This document shows positions 16,691 through 26,174 of a DNA stretch of 64,000 nt, one piece after another; within the stretch, counting starts at the first letter, position 1; every line of letters starts with the position of its first letter. Origin of the DNA: Agathobacter sp. (GTDB taxonomy: Bacteria; Bacillota; Clostridia; Lachnospirales; Lachnospiraceae); NCBI GenBank assembly GCA_022775045.1, contig JALFLB010000005.1, positions 1 through 64,000 of the forward strand. Direction: 5' to 3'. Below the pieces are notes generated by a model that was given only the letters and a program-made list of their open reading frames with translations, searched no databases and had not been told where the DNA came from. The translations under genes were made by a program, and so were the position numbers.

Positions 16691-17623
16691 ATGAGAGTTG
16701 TATTTATGGGAACACCGGATTTCGCGGTGGGGATATTAGAGGAGATCATTCGCGCAGGACACGAGGTTGTTCTCGTGGTAACGCAGCCGGATAAGCCGAA
16801 GGGAAGAGGCAACACAATGCAGTTTCCACCGGTCAAGGAATGTGCACTCGAACATGGAATCGAAGTGTTCCAGCCAAAGAAGATCAGAGAAGATGCAAAT
16901 GTGGAATATTTAAAAAAGTATGCGCCTGACATTATGATTGTGGCAGCGTTCGGACAGATTCTTTCAAAAAATATTCTGGATCTTCCGAAATATGGATGTG
17001 TAAATGTTCATGCATCTCTGCTCCCGAAGTACCGGGGGGCGGCGCCGATTCAGTGGGCAATCATCAATGGAGATGAAATTACCGGTGTGACGACCATGCG
17101 TATGGATGTAGGAATCGATACAGGAGACATGATAGCCAAACGACAGGTGCGCATCGCTTGTGATGAGACAGGAGGAAGTCTGTTTGACAAGCTGACGGAA
17201 GCAGGTGCAAAGCTTTGTGTTGAGACAATGGAGATGTTGGAACAGGGTACGGCGGAATTTACCCCACAGGATAATGAAGCCAGCACCCATACAAGTATGA
17301 TTACCAAGGAACTTGGCAATATTGACTGGACGAAATCTGCCGTAGAAATTGAGCGCCTGATCCGTGGCTTGAATCCGTGGCCGAGTGCCTATACGCATTT
17401 GAATAATAAAACCTTTAAGATCTGGAAGGCCAGGGTGGCAGACCAGAAAGGTGATTATCAGCCGGGATGCATTGCCCGTGTGAGCAAAAATGAGCTGCTC
17501 GTGCAGACCGGAGATGGGATGCTTTCCCTTCTCGAGGTTCAGCTTGAGGGAAAGAAGAGGATGGATGCAGGATCTTTCCTGCGCGGTTATCCGGTAGAGG
17601 AAGGAATCTTTTTAATGCAGTAA
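16691..17623 (+). CDS. fmt: Methionyl-tRNA formyltransferase
   Basis: Formylates initiator Met-tRNA using 10-formyl-tetrahydrofolate. A 310-residue protein. It starts MRVVFMGTPDFAV, has the formyl-transfer signature HASLLPKYRGAAPIQWAI with its catalytic Asn/His/Asp set (NVHASLLP, later MDVGIDTGDM), and a C-terminal OB-like tRNA domain. ATG 16691 begins right after the def stop; the 27-bp upstream extension in frame lies within def. Confidence 0.97.
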   Translation: MRVVFMGTPDFAVGILEEIIRAGHEVVLVVTQPDKPKGRGNTMQFPPVKECALEHGIEVFQPKKIREDANVEYLKKYAPDIMIVAAFGQILSKNILDLPKYGCVNVHASLLPKYRGAAPIQWAIINGDEITGVTTMRMDVGIDTGDMIAKRQVRIACDETGGSLFDKLTEAGAKLCVETMEMLEQGTAEFTPQDNEASTHTSMITKELGNIDWTKSAVEIERLIRGLNPWPSAYTHLNNKTFKIWKARVADQKGDYQPGCIARVSKNELLVQTGDGMLSLLEVQLEGKKRMDAGSFLRGYPVEEGIFLMQ

Positions 17624-17644
17624 GGCAGAAAGGAGACAGTAATT

Positions 17645-18349
17645 ATGCCATATATTTATTGGGACAGCACATATTTTCTGGTACTGATCGGTGCAGTGAT
17701 CTGTATGATTGCATCGGCGAGAGTAAAGACGACTTTTAATAAATATTCACGCTATCGCAGTATGTCCGGAATGACCGGAGCACAGGCAGCAGAGAGAATT
17801 CTTCATGCGGCTGGAATTTATGATGTGACGATCCACCGTGTATCAGGAAGTTTAACGGATCATTACAATCCGGCAAACAAGACACTGAATCTTTCAGAGA
17901 CAGTTTGCAATCAGACGTCGGTTGCGGCAGTGGGGGTTGCAGCACATGAGTGTGGACATGCAATCCAGCACGCCAGAGGGTATGTGCCGCTTCGTCTGCG
18001 CAGCGCGTTTGTACCGATTGCCAATTTCGGATCTGCGCTGGCGTGGCCGGTAATTCTTGTGGGGGTATTAATCAATAGCCGTTCTTCCATGATGATTATC
18101 AATATCGGAATCTTTCTGTTTTCTTTTTCGGTTCTGTTTCAGCTGATCACACTGCCTGTTGAATTTGATGCATCGAGAAGGGCAATGGCACAGCTTCGGG
18201 AACAGGGGATTTTGGGAGAACAGGAGCTGGGGCAGACGAGAAAGGTGCTTACAGCAGCGGCACTTACCTATGTGGCAAGTGCGGCGGCGGCAATTCTGCA
18301 GCTGCTTCGTGTGATACTGCTTTTTGGAGGAAGGAACCGTGACGACTAG
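17645..18349 (+). CDS. Membrane zinc metallopeptidase (YugP family)
   Basis: A 234-residue integral membrane protein. An N-terminal membrane segment (about 9-26) precedes a cytoplasmic region, then the zinc motif AAHECGHAIQHARGY (HExxH variant HECGH, near 98-103), followed by two or three more hydrophobic segments. Known members (B. subtilis YugP) are uncharacterised proteases. It sits between fmt and rsmB in an operon for translation factors, and its last 11 bp overlap rsmB. Confidence 0.9.
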   Translation: MPYIYWDSTYFLVLIGAVICMIASARVKTTFNKYSRYRSMSGMTGAQAAERILHAAGIYDVTIHRVSGSLTDHYNPANKTLNLSETVCNQTSVAAVGVAAHECGHAIQHARGYVPLRLRSAFVPIANFGSALAWPVILVGVLINSRSSMMIINIGIFLFSFSVLFQLITLPVEFDASRRAMAQLREQGILGEQELGQTRKVLTAAALTYVASAAAAILQLLRVILLFGGRNRDD

Positions 18350-19628
18350 CATCAATACCCGGGCACTTGCCCTCGAAATGCTTATGGCCATTAATGAAGA
18401 GGGGCAGTACAGTCATCTTGTACTGCGGGACGTGCTCGATAAATATCAGTATTTAAGCAAGCAGGAGAGAGCGTTTTTAACGAGACTGACGGAGGGTACC
18501 GTTGAAAGACGGATAACATTGGACTATGTCATTGATCAGTTTTCCAAGACGAAAGTGCGTAAGATGAAACCACTTATCCGCAATCTGCTTCGCATGAGTG
18601 TGTACCAGATGATGTATATGGATGCAGTGCCGGACGCAGCTGTGTGCAATGAAGCAGTAAAGCTGGCAAAAAAACGCGGATTTTCAGGACTTTCCGGGTT
18701 TGTAAACGGTGTTCTTCGAAGTGTATCAAGAGGATGGTCTGAAGTATCTTTTCCGAATGAACAGGTTCGTTATTCCATTCCGGAGTGGATGATAAGCGAG
18801 TGGATGGATGATTACGGTAAGGAAAAAACAAACGAAATTCTGGAAGCATTTTCAAAGGAGACAAAACTTACAGTGCGCACTAATTGCAAAAGGTGTACTC
18901 CGGAGGAACTGTGTAAAATGCTTGCAAAGGAAGGCGTGAAGACAGAACCAATTCCGGGATTGTCTTATGCGTTTGCACTCTCCGGTGTCGATTATCTGGC
19001 AGGACTGTCCGCTTTTGAACAGGGGTTGTTCTATGTACAGGATGTAAGTTCCATGATGGTTGCCGAGACAGCTGCACCGAAGCAGGGGGATTATGTGATT
19101 GATGTCTGTGCGGCACCCGGCGGCAAGAGCACACATATGGCGGAGCTTTTGAATGGAACCGGGATGGTGGAAGCAAGGGATTTGACGGAATATAAGGTGG
19201 AACTGATTGAGGAGAACCGAATCCGGCATGGACTTGACAATATGCGTTCTGTGCAGATGGATGCAACTGTAGAGGATCCAAAATCTCACAGGAAAGCGGA
19301 TGTTTTGGTTTGTGATCTGCCATGTTCAGGACTTGGTGTGATTGGGCGAAAGACAGACATCCGTTATAAGATGACAGAGGAAAAGGCGCATGATCTTGCA
19401 ACGCTGCAGAGGCAGATTTTGTCTGTGGTCTATGATTATGTGAAGCCGGGCGGAACACTTCTCTACAGTACCTGTACCATCCGGCGTGAGGAGAATGAGG
19501 AGAATGTGGACTGGTTTTTAAGGAGACATCCGGATTTTTCATTGGAAACACAAAGACAGATGTTTCCTGGGGAAGTCGGAAATGATGGGTTTTTCCTTGC
19601 CAAGCTGATAAGGAGCCGTGATGAGTAA
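18339..19628 (+). CDS. rsmB: 16S rRNA (cytosine-967-C5)-methyltransferase
   Basis: Methylates C967 of 16S rRNA with SAM. A 429-residue protein with an N-terminal NusB-like helical RNA-binding domain (about 1-130) and a C-terminal Rossmann methyltransferase: VCAAPGGKSTHMAELL, catalytic cysteine in LPCSGLGVIGRK, and the second cysteine in LLYSTCTI. I chose GTG 18339, preceded by GGAGGAAGG, over the TTG at 18324. It overlaps both neighbours (11 bp with the protease, 8 bp with rlmN). Confidence 0.96.
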   Translation: MTTSINTRALALEMLMAINEEGQYSHLVLRDVLDKYQYLSKQERAFLTRLTEGTVERRITLDYVIDQFSKTKVRKMKPLIRNLLRMSVYQMMYMDAVPDAAVCNEAVKLAKKRGFSGLSGFVNGVLRSVSRGWSEVSFPNEQVRYSIPEWMISEWMDDYGKEKTNEILEAFSKETKLTVRTNCKRCTPEELCKMLAKEGVKTEPIPGLSYAFALSGVDYLAGLSAFEQGLFYVQDVSSMMVAETAAPKQGDYVIDVCAAPGGKSTHMAELLNGTGMVEARDLTEYKVELIEENRIRHGLDNMRSVQMDATVEDPKSHRKADVLVCDLPCSGLGVIGRKTDIRYKMTEEKAHDLATLQRQILSVVYDYVKPGGTLLYSTCTIRREENEENVDWFLRRHPDFSLETQRQMFPGEVGNDGFFLAKLIRSRDE

Positions 19629-20685
19629 TAAAATCGATATCAAGTCATTGAATTTGGAAGAAATGATACAACTGGTTGCAGAAATGGGAGAAAAGGCATT
19701 TCGCGCAAAGCAGGTTTACCAGTGGCTTCATCAGAAGCAGGTGGATACGTTTGCACAGATGACGAATCTTTCCAAGGCATTTCGTGAGCAGATGCAGAAT
19801 CGTTGTTACATAACTTCATTGAAGCAGGAGCAGGTTCAGATTTCAAAGATTGACGGAACCAGAAAATATCTTTTTGCCCTTGCTGATGGTAACGTGATTG
19901 AGAGTGTTCTGATGCGCTATAAGCATGGAAATTCGGTATGTATTTCCTCACAGGTCGGATGCCGGATGGGATGCCGTTTTTGTGCCTCTACGATAGATGG
20001 TCTGGTGCGTGGGCTGACACCGGCAGAGATGCTTGACCAGATCTATAAAATAGGACAGGATATCGGGGAGCGGATATCCAATGTCGTAGTAATGGGTACG
20101 GGGGAGCCGATGGATAATTTTGATCATCTGCTGCGGTTTATTGAAATGCTTACGGATGAGAACGGACTTCATATCAGCCAGCGAAATCTGACGGTCTCGA
20201 CCTGTGGAATTGTGCCGAGAATACGGGAGTTGGCAGAGCACAAACTATCAATTACGCTCGCACTCTCTTTGCATGCGTCAAATCAGAAAAAAAGACTTGA
20301 ACTGATGCCGGTTGCAAATAAGTATGAGATCCACGAGGTGATTGATGCCTGCCGTTATTATTTTGAGAAAACTGGGCGCAGAGTTACATTTGAATACAGT
20401 CTGGTTGGCGGTGTAAATGATACGGATGAGGATGCAAGGGAACTTTCCCATCTGATTGCCGGAATGAACTGTCATGTGAATCTGATTCCGGTCAATCCGA
20501 TTGAAGAACGCAATTATGTTCAGTCCAACGGAAAGGTGATTGAGGCATTTAAGAGTAAGCTGGAAAGCAATGGAATTAATGTTACGATCCGCCGTGAGAT
20601 GGGACGGGATATTGATGGAGCCTGCGGGCAGCTGCGGCGAAAATACAGCCGAAAGCAAACGATAACATCAACTTGCATATCATGA
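19621..20685 (+). CDS. rlmN: 23S rRNA (adenine-2503-C2)/tRNA methyltransferase, radical SAM
   Basis: Radical-SAM enzyme that methylates A2503 of 23S rRNA and A37 of some tRNAs. A 354-residue protein with the cluster motif CxxxCxxC in VGCRMGCRFCAST and the second catalytic cysteine in DIDGACGQLR near the end; the first catalytic cysteine pair fits family spacing. ATG 19621 with AAGGAG 6 bp upstream is preferred over GTG 19618. It overlaps rsmB by 8 bp. Confidence 0.97.
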   Translation: MSNKIDIKSLNLEEMIQLVAEMGEKAFRAKQVYQWLHQKQVDTFAQMTNLSKAFREQMQNRCYITSLKQEQVQISKIDGTRKYLFALADGNVIESVLMRYKHGNSVCISSQVGCRMGCRFCASTIDGLVRGLTPAEMLDQIYKIGQDIGERISNVVVMGTGEPMDNFDHLLRFIEMLTDENGLHISQRNLTVSTCGIVPRIRELAEHKLSITLALSLHASNQKKRLELMPVANKYEIHEVIDACRYYFEKTGRRVTFEYSLVGGVNDTDEDARELSHLIAGMNCHVNLIPVNPIEERNYVQSNGKVIEAFKSKLESNGINVTIRREMGRDIDGACGQLRRKYSRKQTITSTCIS

Positions 20686-20755
20686 TGTCTTGTGCTAATA
20701 TGAACAAATGATGGGGCAGTAGGTTTTTTGTTTAGTAAGAGAAAGGATAAAACGG

Positions 20756-21472
20756 ATGAAGACGTATTCCATAACGGATACAGGCATCCTGCGGGAGATG
20801 AATCAGGATTATTTCTTCGCGTCGGATGAACCCGTTGGGAATCTCCCAAATCTATATATTGTAGCGGATGGAATGGGCGGCCATAAAGCAGGCGATTATG
20901 CATCCCGCTATACAACGCAGCGGGTGGTAGCATCGGTGTCCAGAAGTCTGGGAGAGGAACCGGTTACAATTTTAAAAGAGGCGATTGCTACTGCAAATAA
21001 GCTCTTGATTCAGGAGGCTGCAGAGGATGAGACCAAAAGGGGGATGGGCACCACATTGGTGGTTGCAACAATCCTTGAAGGAAAACTGTATGTGGCCAAT
21101 GTCGGAGACAGCAGACTTTATCTCGTGGATGATGACATTCATCAGATTACGCGGGATCATTCGCTTGTAGCAGAGATGGTACGAATGGGAGAGGTGGATA
21201 TCTCTGAGGCAAGAGAACATCCGGATAAGAATATTATCACGCGGGCAATCGGAGCGGGGGAGAATGTAGAGGCAGATTTTTTTGAAGTAGAGCTTAAGTC
21301 GGGAATCCATATTGTGATGTGTACAGATGGACTGACAAATATGGTAGAAGATTCTGTGATCCGGGATATTGTATTAGAGGATGTTCCAATAGAACAGAGA
21401 GTAGAACAATTGGTGGATACTGCCAACCGTCAGGGAGGCAAGGACAATATTACCGTAATGATTATTGAATAA
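20756..21472 (+). CDS. stp: PP2C-type Ser/Thr protein phosphatase (Stp/PrpC)
   Basis: Metal-dependent phosphatase that reverses PrkC phosphorylation. A 238-residue protein. The metal-binding residues appear in RxxNQD (REMNQDYF), VADGMGGHKAGDYAS, VGDSRLYL, MCTDGLTNMV and GGKDNITVM. There are 70 bp between rlmN and its start. It pairs directly with the kinase gene 24 bp downstream, the normal phosphatase-kinase order in Firmicutes. Confidence 0.96.
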   Translation: MKTYSITDTGILREMNQDYFFASDEPVGNLPNLYIVADGMGGHKAGDYASRYTTQRVVASVSRSLGEEPVTILKEAIATANKLLIQEAAEDETKRGMGTTLVVATILEGKLYVANVGDSRLYLVDDDIHQITRDHSLVAEMVRMGEVDISEAREHPDKNIITRAIGAGENVEADFFEVELKSGIHIVMCTDGLTNMVEDSVIRDIVLEDVPIEQRVEQLVDTANRQGGKDNITVMIIE

Positions 21473-21496
21473 TCAATTTCTTGATGAGGTGAAAGA

Positions 21497-23584
21497 ATGT
21501 TAACAGTTGGTACGTATTTAGCGGATCGCTATGAGATTGTGAGTAAAATCGGTGCAGGCGGAATGTCTGACGTATACAAGGCAAAGGATCATATACTTGG
21601 TCGTTTTGTTGCAATTAAGGTATTGAAGCAGGAGTTCTCGGAGGATCGGGGCTTTGTAGCAAAATTTCGAACGGAGGCACAGTCCGCAGCAGGGCTTGAA
21701 CATCCGAATATTGTCAATATCTATGACGTAGGAAGTGAAGAGGGTCTCCACTATATTGTAATGGAATATGTGGAGGGGATAACCCTTAAGACATATATTG
21801 AAAAAAAAGGACAGCTGTCTTTTAAGGAGGCAGTCAGTATTGCCATTCAGGTGGCCCGTGGAATTGAGGCGGCTCATAATAAGCAGATTACCCACCGGGA
21901 TATCAAGCCGCAGAATATTATTATTTCAACTGAGGGAAAAGTCAAGGTGACCGATTTTGGTATTGCAAGGGCGGCATCTTCCAATACAATCAGTTCAGAT
22001 GTGATGGGGTCGGTACATTATTCTTCTCCGGAGCAGGCAAGAAATGGTTTTGTAGATGGAAGAAGCGATATTTATTCCCTCGGAATCGTTATGTATGAGA
22101 TGGTGACCGGGCGTGTACCTTTTGATGGGGACACAACTGTGGCAGTGGCAATCCAGCATTTGCAGGAGGAGATGACACCGCCGAGTACCTATGCAAAGGA
22201 TCTTCCTGTCAGCATGGAGAAAATTATTTTAAAATGCACACAGAAGAATTCGGATCGCCGCTATCAGACCATTGGCGAATTATTAAATGATTTAAGGAGG
22301 GTGCTAGCACATCCTGATGAAGATTTTGTGGTAATTGCGCCGTTGGTTGACAATGGTAAGACCAAGGTGATCAGTGAAGATGAATTAAAACAGATCAAGG
22401 AACGTGGGATTGACAGTTCTGCGGATAGTGTGGTCAAAGAGACACCGCGGTATGAGGAACCGGAAGAAGAGGATGATGAGGAGGATGATGAGGAAGGTCT
22501 GAATCCAAAGATGGATAAGGTTGTTACCATTATGGGAATTGTTGTGGCGGCAATCATTTTGATCGTAATCATTTATCTGATTGGGAGCTTTTTTGGACTG
22601 TTTCGTTTTTCCAAGAAGCCGGCAGATACCCAGGAGACCCAGACGCAGACAGAAAGTCAGACAGAGACAGGGCAGGAGATTCCGATTGCGGTAGAGAATA
22701 TCTGTGGCAAGACACAGGAAGAAGCACAGCGCATTCTGGAAGGTCAGGGATTATATATGTTTGTCATCGCGGAGCAGAAGTCGGATCAGCCGGCAGGCAC
22801 GATCTTGGAGCAGGATCCGGCCGGTGGAACAACTGTTTCGAAGGGAACAACGATTAATGTTATTATTGCCGGTACAGAGAATGTGGATTTTACCAATTCT
22901 GAGAATAATAACGGAGAAACTGTGATAGTTCCGGAGGTGAAGGGATATATAGAGAAAGATGCGGTAAGTAAGCTGCAGGCATCTGGTCTTAAGGTATCCA
23001 AGAGTTATGAGTATAATGAAAATGTAGAGGCGGGGAAAGTTATTTCCCAGAATCCGTCCGGTGGCAGCAGTGTGCCGAAGGACAGCATGGTGACGATTGT
23101 TATCAGTCAGGGAAAACAGTCGGTAAAAGTTCCTTCTGTAACAGGAAAGTCAAAGGAGAGTGCAATGGATCTGCTGGCATCTGCAGGTCTGAGGGGTGCG
23201 GTAAAAGAAGCTTACAGTGATACGGTAGAAGCTGGAACCGTTATTTCACAGAGTGTAGCTGCCGATAAGCTGGTTCCGGCAGATACGACAGTTACCATTA
23301 CTGTCAGTCTGGGACCGGAGGAGAGCAGTTATTGCTTTAACAAGACCTATAAAGCACCGGAAAATGCGGTCAGTGCAGAGTATTCGGTGGTCGGAAGTGA
23401 TGGAGTTCCTTACGATGGCGGAGTGGTTGATGTGAGTGGTTCTCTGACAATCTCTGTTACGGATATGGAGTGTTCCTCCGGAAAGGTTACGATTGTCTGG
23501 ACCATTCAGACGATTGACGAGGAAGGACTTTCTGATACATCTACGAAGAAGGAAAGTTTTTCCGTGGATTTTCAAAAGCAATAG
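21497..23584 (+). CDS. prkC: PASTA-domain Ser/Thr kinase PrkC
   Basis: Membrane kinase that senses muropeptides or lipid II and phosphorylates division, wall and translation proteins. A 695-residue protein. The kinase domain (about 1-270) has glycine loop GAGGMSDV, AIKVLK lysine, THRDIKPQN and DFGIAR. A highly acidic linker (EEPEEEDDEEDDEEG) leads to one membrane segment (about 342-365). Outside are three PASTA repeats (about 398-460, 474-538, 539-605) with the usual GTxxxQxPxxG turns, then an extra beta-rich domain to the C-terminus that I cannot name. Confidence 0.96.
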   Translation: MLTVGTYLADRYEIVSKIGAGGMSDVYKAKDHILGRFVAIKVLKQEFSEDRGFVAKFRTEAQSAAGLEHPNIVNIYDVGSEEGLHYIVMEYVEGITLKTYIEKKGQLSFKEAVSIAIQVARGIEAAHNKQITHRDIKPQNIIISTEGKVKVTDFGIARAASSNTISSDVMGSVHYSSPEQARNGFVDGRSDIYSLGIVMYEMVTGRVPFDGDTTVAVAIQHLQEEMTPPSTYAKDLPVSMEKIILKCTQKNSDRRYQTIGELLNDLRRVLAHPDEDFVVIAPLVDNGKTKVISEDELKQIKERGIDSSADSVVKETPRYEEPEEEDDEEDDEEGLNPKMDKVVTIMGIVVAAIILIVIIYLIGSFFGLFRFSKKPADTQETQTQTESQTETGQEIPIAVENICGKTQEEAQRILEGQGLYMFVIAEQKSDQPAGTILEQDPAGGTTVSKGTTINVIIAGTENVDFTNSENNNGETVIVPEVKGYIEKDAVSKLQASGLKVSKSYEYNENVEAGKVISQNPSGGSSVPKDSMVTIVISQGKQSVKVPSVTGKSKESAMDLLASAGLRGAVKEAYSDTVEAGTVISQSVAADKLVPADTTVTITVSLGPEESSYCFNKTYKAPENAVSAEYSVVGSDGVPYDGGVVDVSGSLTISVTDMECSSGKVTIVWTIQTIDEEGLSDTSTKKESFSVDFQKQ

Positions 23585-23591
23585 GTAATAT

Positions 23592-24497
23592 ATGCAGGGA
23601 AAGATTGTGAAAGGAATTTCCGGTTTTTATTATGTCCAGTGTGCCTGTGATGCATCGGGTACAGGAATGTTGCAATCCGGAATATATGAGTGTAAAGCAA
23701 AAGGAATTTTCCGGAAGCAGAAAGTGAAGCCGCTGGTTGGGGACAATGTGGAGATTGTGGTTCTCGATGAAGAGAACCGCATTGGTAACGTGGAACAGAT
23801 ACTTCCGCGAAAAAATGCATTGATCCGTCCGGCGGTATCTAATGTGGATATGGCACTGGTGATTTTTGCTGCGGCGAAGCCGGAGCCGAATTTTAATTTG
23901 CTGGATCGGTTTTTATGCATGATGGAATATCAGAAAGTGCCGGTTACAATCTGCTTTAATAAAGCAGATCTTGTCACGGATGAAGAGAGGGAAAAGCTTT
24001 GGAAGATTTATGAGCCGGCAGGGTATGATCTGATTTTTACCAGTGTGATAACAGGGGAGAATGTTTCCTTACTCCACGAGCTGCTCCGTGGAAAGACTAC
24101 AACGGTAGCAGGACCTTCTGGTGTGGGAAAGTCATCTTTGATTAATCAGCTGCAGGATTCCGTGCAGATGCAGACGGGGCAGATCAGCGATAAAATTGGT
24201 CGTGGAAAACATACTACCCGGCATTCTGAACTGATTACCATCGGTGTAGATACGTACATTATGGATACACCTGGATTCAGTTCGATGGACATGCCGGGGT
24301 TTGAAAAGGAAGAGTTATGGAGCTGTTATCCGGAATTTGTTACCCACGAGCCGAAGTGCCGGTTTATCGGCTGCAGTCATATCACAGAGCCGGATTGCGG
24401 AGTCAAGGAGGCTCTTACTGAGGGGAAGATTAGTCAGATTCGTTATGATAACTATGTTCTTCTCTACGAAGAAATGAAAAATACACGAAAGTATTAG
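23592..24497 (+). CDS. rsgA: Ribosome small-subunit GTPase RsgA
   Basis: Circularly permuted GTPase that checks maturation of the 30S subunit. A 301-residue protein. An N-terminal OB fold (about 1-65) precedes the permuted G motifs: NKADL (G4) comes before the P-loop GPSGVGKSSL (G1) and DTPGF (G3). A C-terminal zinc site follows (CYPEF, CRFIGCSH, CGVKEAL). Only 7 bp separate it from prkC; RsgA is a known substrate of PrkC-type kinases in some Firmicutes. Confidence 0.96.
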   Translation: MQGKIVKGISGFYYVQCACDASGTGMLQSGIYECKAKGIFRKQKVKPLVGDNVEIVVLDEENRIGNVEQILPRKNALIRPAVSNVDMALVIFAAAKPEPNFNLLDRFLCMMEYQKVPVTICFNKADLVTDEEREKLWKIYEPAGYDLIFTSVITGENVSLLHELLRGKTTTVAGPSGVGKSSLINQLQDSVQMQTGQISDKIGRGKHTTRHSELITIGVDTYIMDTPGFSSMDMPGFEKEELWSCYPEFVTHEPKCRFIGCSHITEPDCGVKEALTEGKISQIRYDNYVLLYEEMKNTRKY

Positions 24498-24506
24498 GAG
24501 GATACC

Positions 24507-25160
24507 ATGAATTGTTTATCACCATCAATCCTGTCAGCTGATTTTTCCTGCCTGGGAGAACAAGTCCGGCAGTTGGATGAGGCAGGAGCCGGATATGTGC
24601 ATATTGATGTCATGGATGGAAGCTTTGTGCCGAGTATTTCATTTGGATTTCCAATCATTGAATCTATTCGTCCCTGTACTGAGCGTTTGTTTGATGTACA
24701 TCTGATGATTGATGAACCAATTCGGTATATTGCAGATTTTGCACGTGCGGGAGCGGATCTTATTACGGTACATGCAGAGGCATGCCGGCATCTGGATCGG
24801 ACAATCGAAGCGATTCGGGAGCAGGGGATTCTCGCAGGGGTTGCACTGAATCCGGCAACACCAATCGAGACAATCCGTCATATTCTGCCCAAAGTAGATA
24901 TGGTATTGATCATGACGGTAAATCCTGGATTTGGAGGGCAAAAGCTGATTCCCTATACGATTAATAAGGTCAGGGAACTGAAAGCTTTGACGGATGAATT
25001 GGAACTTAAGGTAGATATTGAGGTGGATGGAGGAATCAATCTTGATAATGTGGAGACCGTGATGGAGGCGGGGGCCAATATTATTGTAGCTGGCTCGGCG
25101 GTGTTTCATGGGGATATTTGCGAGAATGTCACACGTTTTCTGGAATTGATGAAGGAGTAA
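24507..25160 (+). CDS. rpe: Ribulose-phosphate 3-epimerase
   Basis: Interconverts ribulose-5-P and xylulose-5-P in the pentose phosphate pathway. A 217-residue TIM barrel with SILSADFSCLGEQV, HIDVMDGSFVPSISFG, VHLMI, VNPGFGGQKLI and EVDGGINLDNV, which together carry the metal-binding His/Asp and catalytic Asp residues. AGGAGG precedes the ATG. The order rsgA-rpe-thiN is conserved in Firmicutes. Confidence 0.98.
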   Translation: MNCLSPSILSADFSCLGEQVRQLDEAGAGYVHIDVMDGSFVPSISFGFPIIESIRPCTERLFDVHLMIDEPIRYIADFARAGADLITVHAEACRHLDRTIEAIREQGILAGVALNPATPIETIRHILPKVDMVLIMTVNPGFGGQKLIPYTINKVRELKALTDELELKVDIEVDGGINLDNVETVMEAGANIIVAGSAVFHGDICENVTRFLELMKE

Positions 25161-25191
25161 AACGCGTGTTTAGGATAGGGGGACACAAAGT

Positions 25192-25839
25192 ATGAAGTAT
25201 TTGATTGTTTCGGGTGGTTATGCTTCCGATGAGTTTGTATCGGAGACAATCCGCAGGGGTGGATTTGAGGTTGTGATGGCAGCGGATTCCGGATTGGATT
25301 TTTTGTATCGTACAGGAATTATGCCGGATGTGATCGTGGGTGATTTTGATTCGGTCAAATCGGATGCATTGGATTATTTCCGTGAGTTTGAACATATCGA
25401 GATGTGTATGCTCAATCCTGAGAAGGACGATACCGATACGGAGTTTGCAATCCGTGAGGCAATCCGCAGAGGAGCGAGCAAGATAACAATTGTCGGAGGT
25501 ACCGGCACGAGAATTGACCATGTGCTGGGCAATATCTGTCTGCTTGGCATTGGACTTGAGGAGAACGTAAAGATTGTACTGTTGGATGAACATAATCGAA
25601 TCCGCATGATTGACAAGCCGTTGGTTCTGAAGAAAGAGGAACAATATGGAAAATATATTTCCCTTGTGCCATATTCGGACCGGGTGACAGGTGTGACACT
25701 GACCGGACTGAAGTATCCGCTTACGGATTATACGATGGGGGGATTTAATTCTCTTGGAATCAGTAATGAGATAGTAGATGAGGAGGCAACCATCAGTCTG
25801 ACATCAGGACAGCTGTTGGTCATTGAGTCGCGGGATTGA
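25192..25839 (+). CDS. thiN: Thiamine pyrophosphokinase
   Basis: Transfers pyrophosphate from ATP to thiamine. A 215-residue protein. The N-terminal catalytic half has AADSGLDFLYRTGIMPDVIVGDFDS split as AADSGLDFL and PDVIVGDFDSV, plus the acidic PEKDDTDTEFA and GGTGTRIDH motifs. The C-terminal thiamine-binding beta domain ends GFNSLGISNE. Last gene of the priA-thiN operon; no clear terminator hairpin with a T-run follows. Confidence 0.95.
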   Translation: MKYLIVSGGYASDEFVSETIRRGGFEVVMAADSGLDFLYRTGIMPDVIVGDFDSVKSDALDYFREFEHIEMCMLNPEKDDTDTEFAIREAIRRGASKITIVGGTGTRIDHVLGNICLLGIGLEENVKIVLLDEHNRIRMIDKPLVLKKEEQYGKYISLVPYSDRVTGVTLTGLKYPLTDYTMGGFNSLGISNEIVDEEATISLTSGQLLVIESRD

Positions 25840-26174
25840 TCTGTTTTTGAAAGGTTAATGATATACCCAATCATAGGGTAAAGCCTGTTGACAATTATCT
25901 GGTATTTTATAATCTGAATAAAGATACAGGAATTGTAACTTTATTCGCCTTGGAGAAATGAGGAAGGATTCGTGTTCATGGGCATGAAATAATTTCTGCT
26001 CAATGCAGAAGATACTGAAAGATTGTTTATCAAACCAGAATTGTTCAAAAGAAAGAAATGTACATTTGGGCGCTGATGTGGTACACTATATTGTGCACGC
26101 CTGGTCGATAGATTCGGCAAGAGACAGCAGGAAATACAGTAAAATCAATACTTTCAGAAGGAGAATAATAAATT
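25840..26174. other. 335-bp non-coding gap upstream of ychF
   Basis: No convincing gene. It contains a weak stem TACCC-AATCATA-GGGTA just after thiN, TTGACA at 25888-25893 followed by TATAAT at 25908-25913 (14 bp apart, too short; TAATCT at 16 bp is an alternative), an inverted repeat GAATAAAG (25916-25923) / CTTTATTC (25939-25946), a small hairpin TTCTGC-TCAAT-GCAGAA, and a better promoter at 26059-26087. If the first promoter is used, the ychF leader would be about 250 nt. Confidence 0.5.
26059..26087 (+). promoter_or_regulatory. likely extended -10 promoter of ychF
   Basis: TGTACA (26059-26064), 17 bp, TACACT (26082-26087) with a TG one base upstream of the -10 (TGGTACACT). The ychF ATG is at 26175. 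Confidence 0.5.

Noticed and set aside
25888-25913. TTGACA/TATAAT pair as a sigma-A promoter
   Set aside because: The boxes are 14 bp apart, too close for normal recognition; TAATCT at 16 bp is a weak alternative, so it is mentioned only in the gap description.
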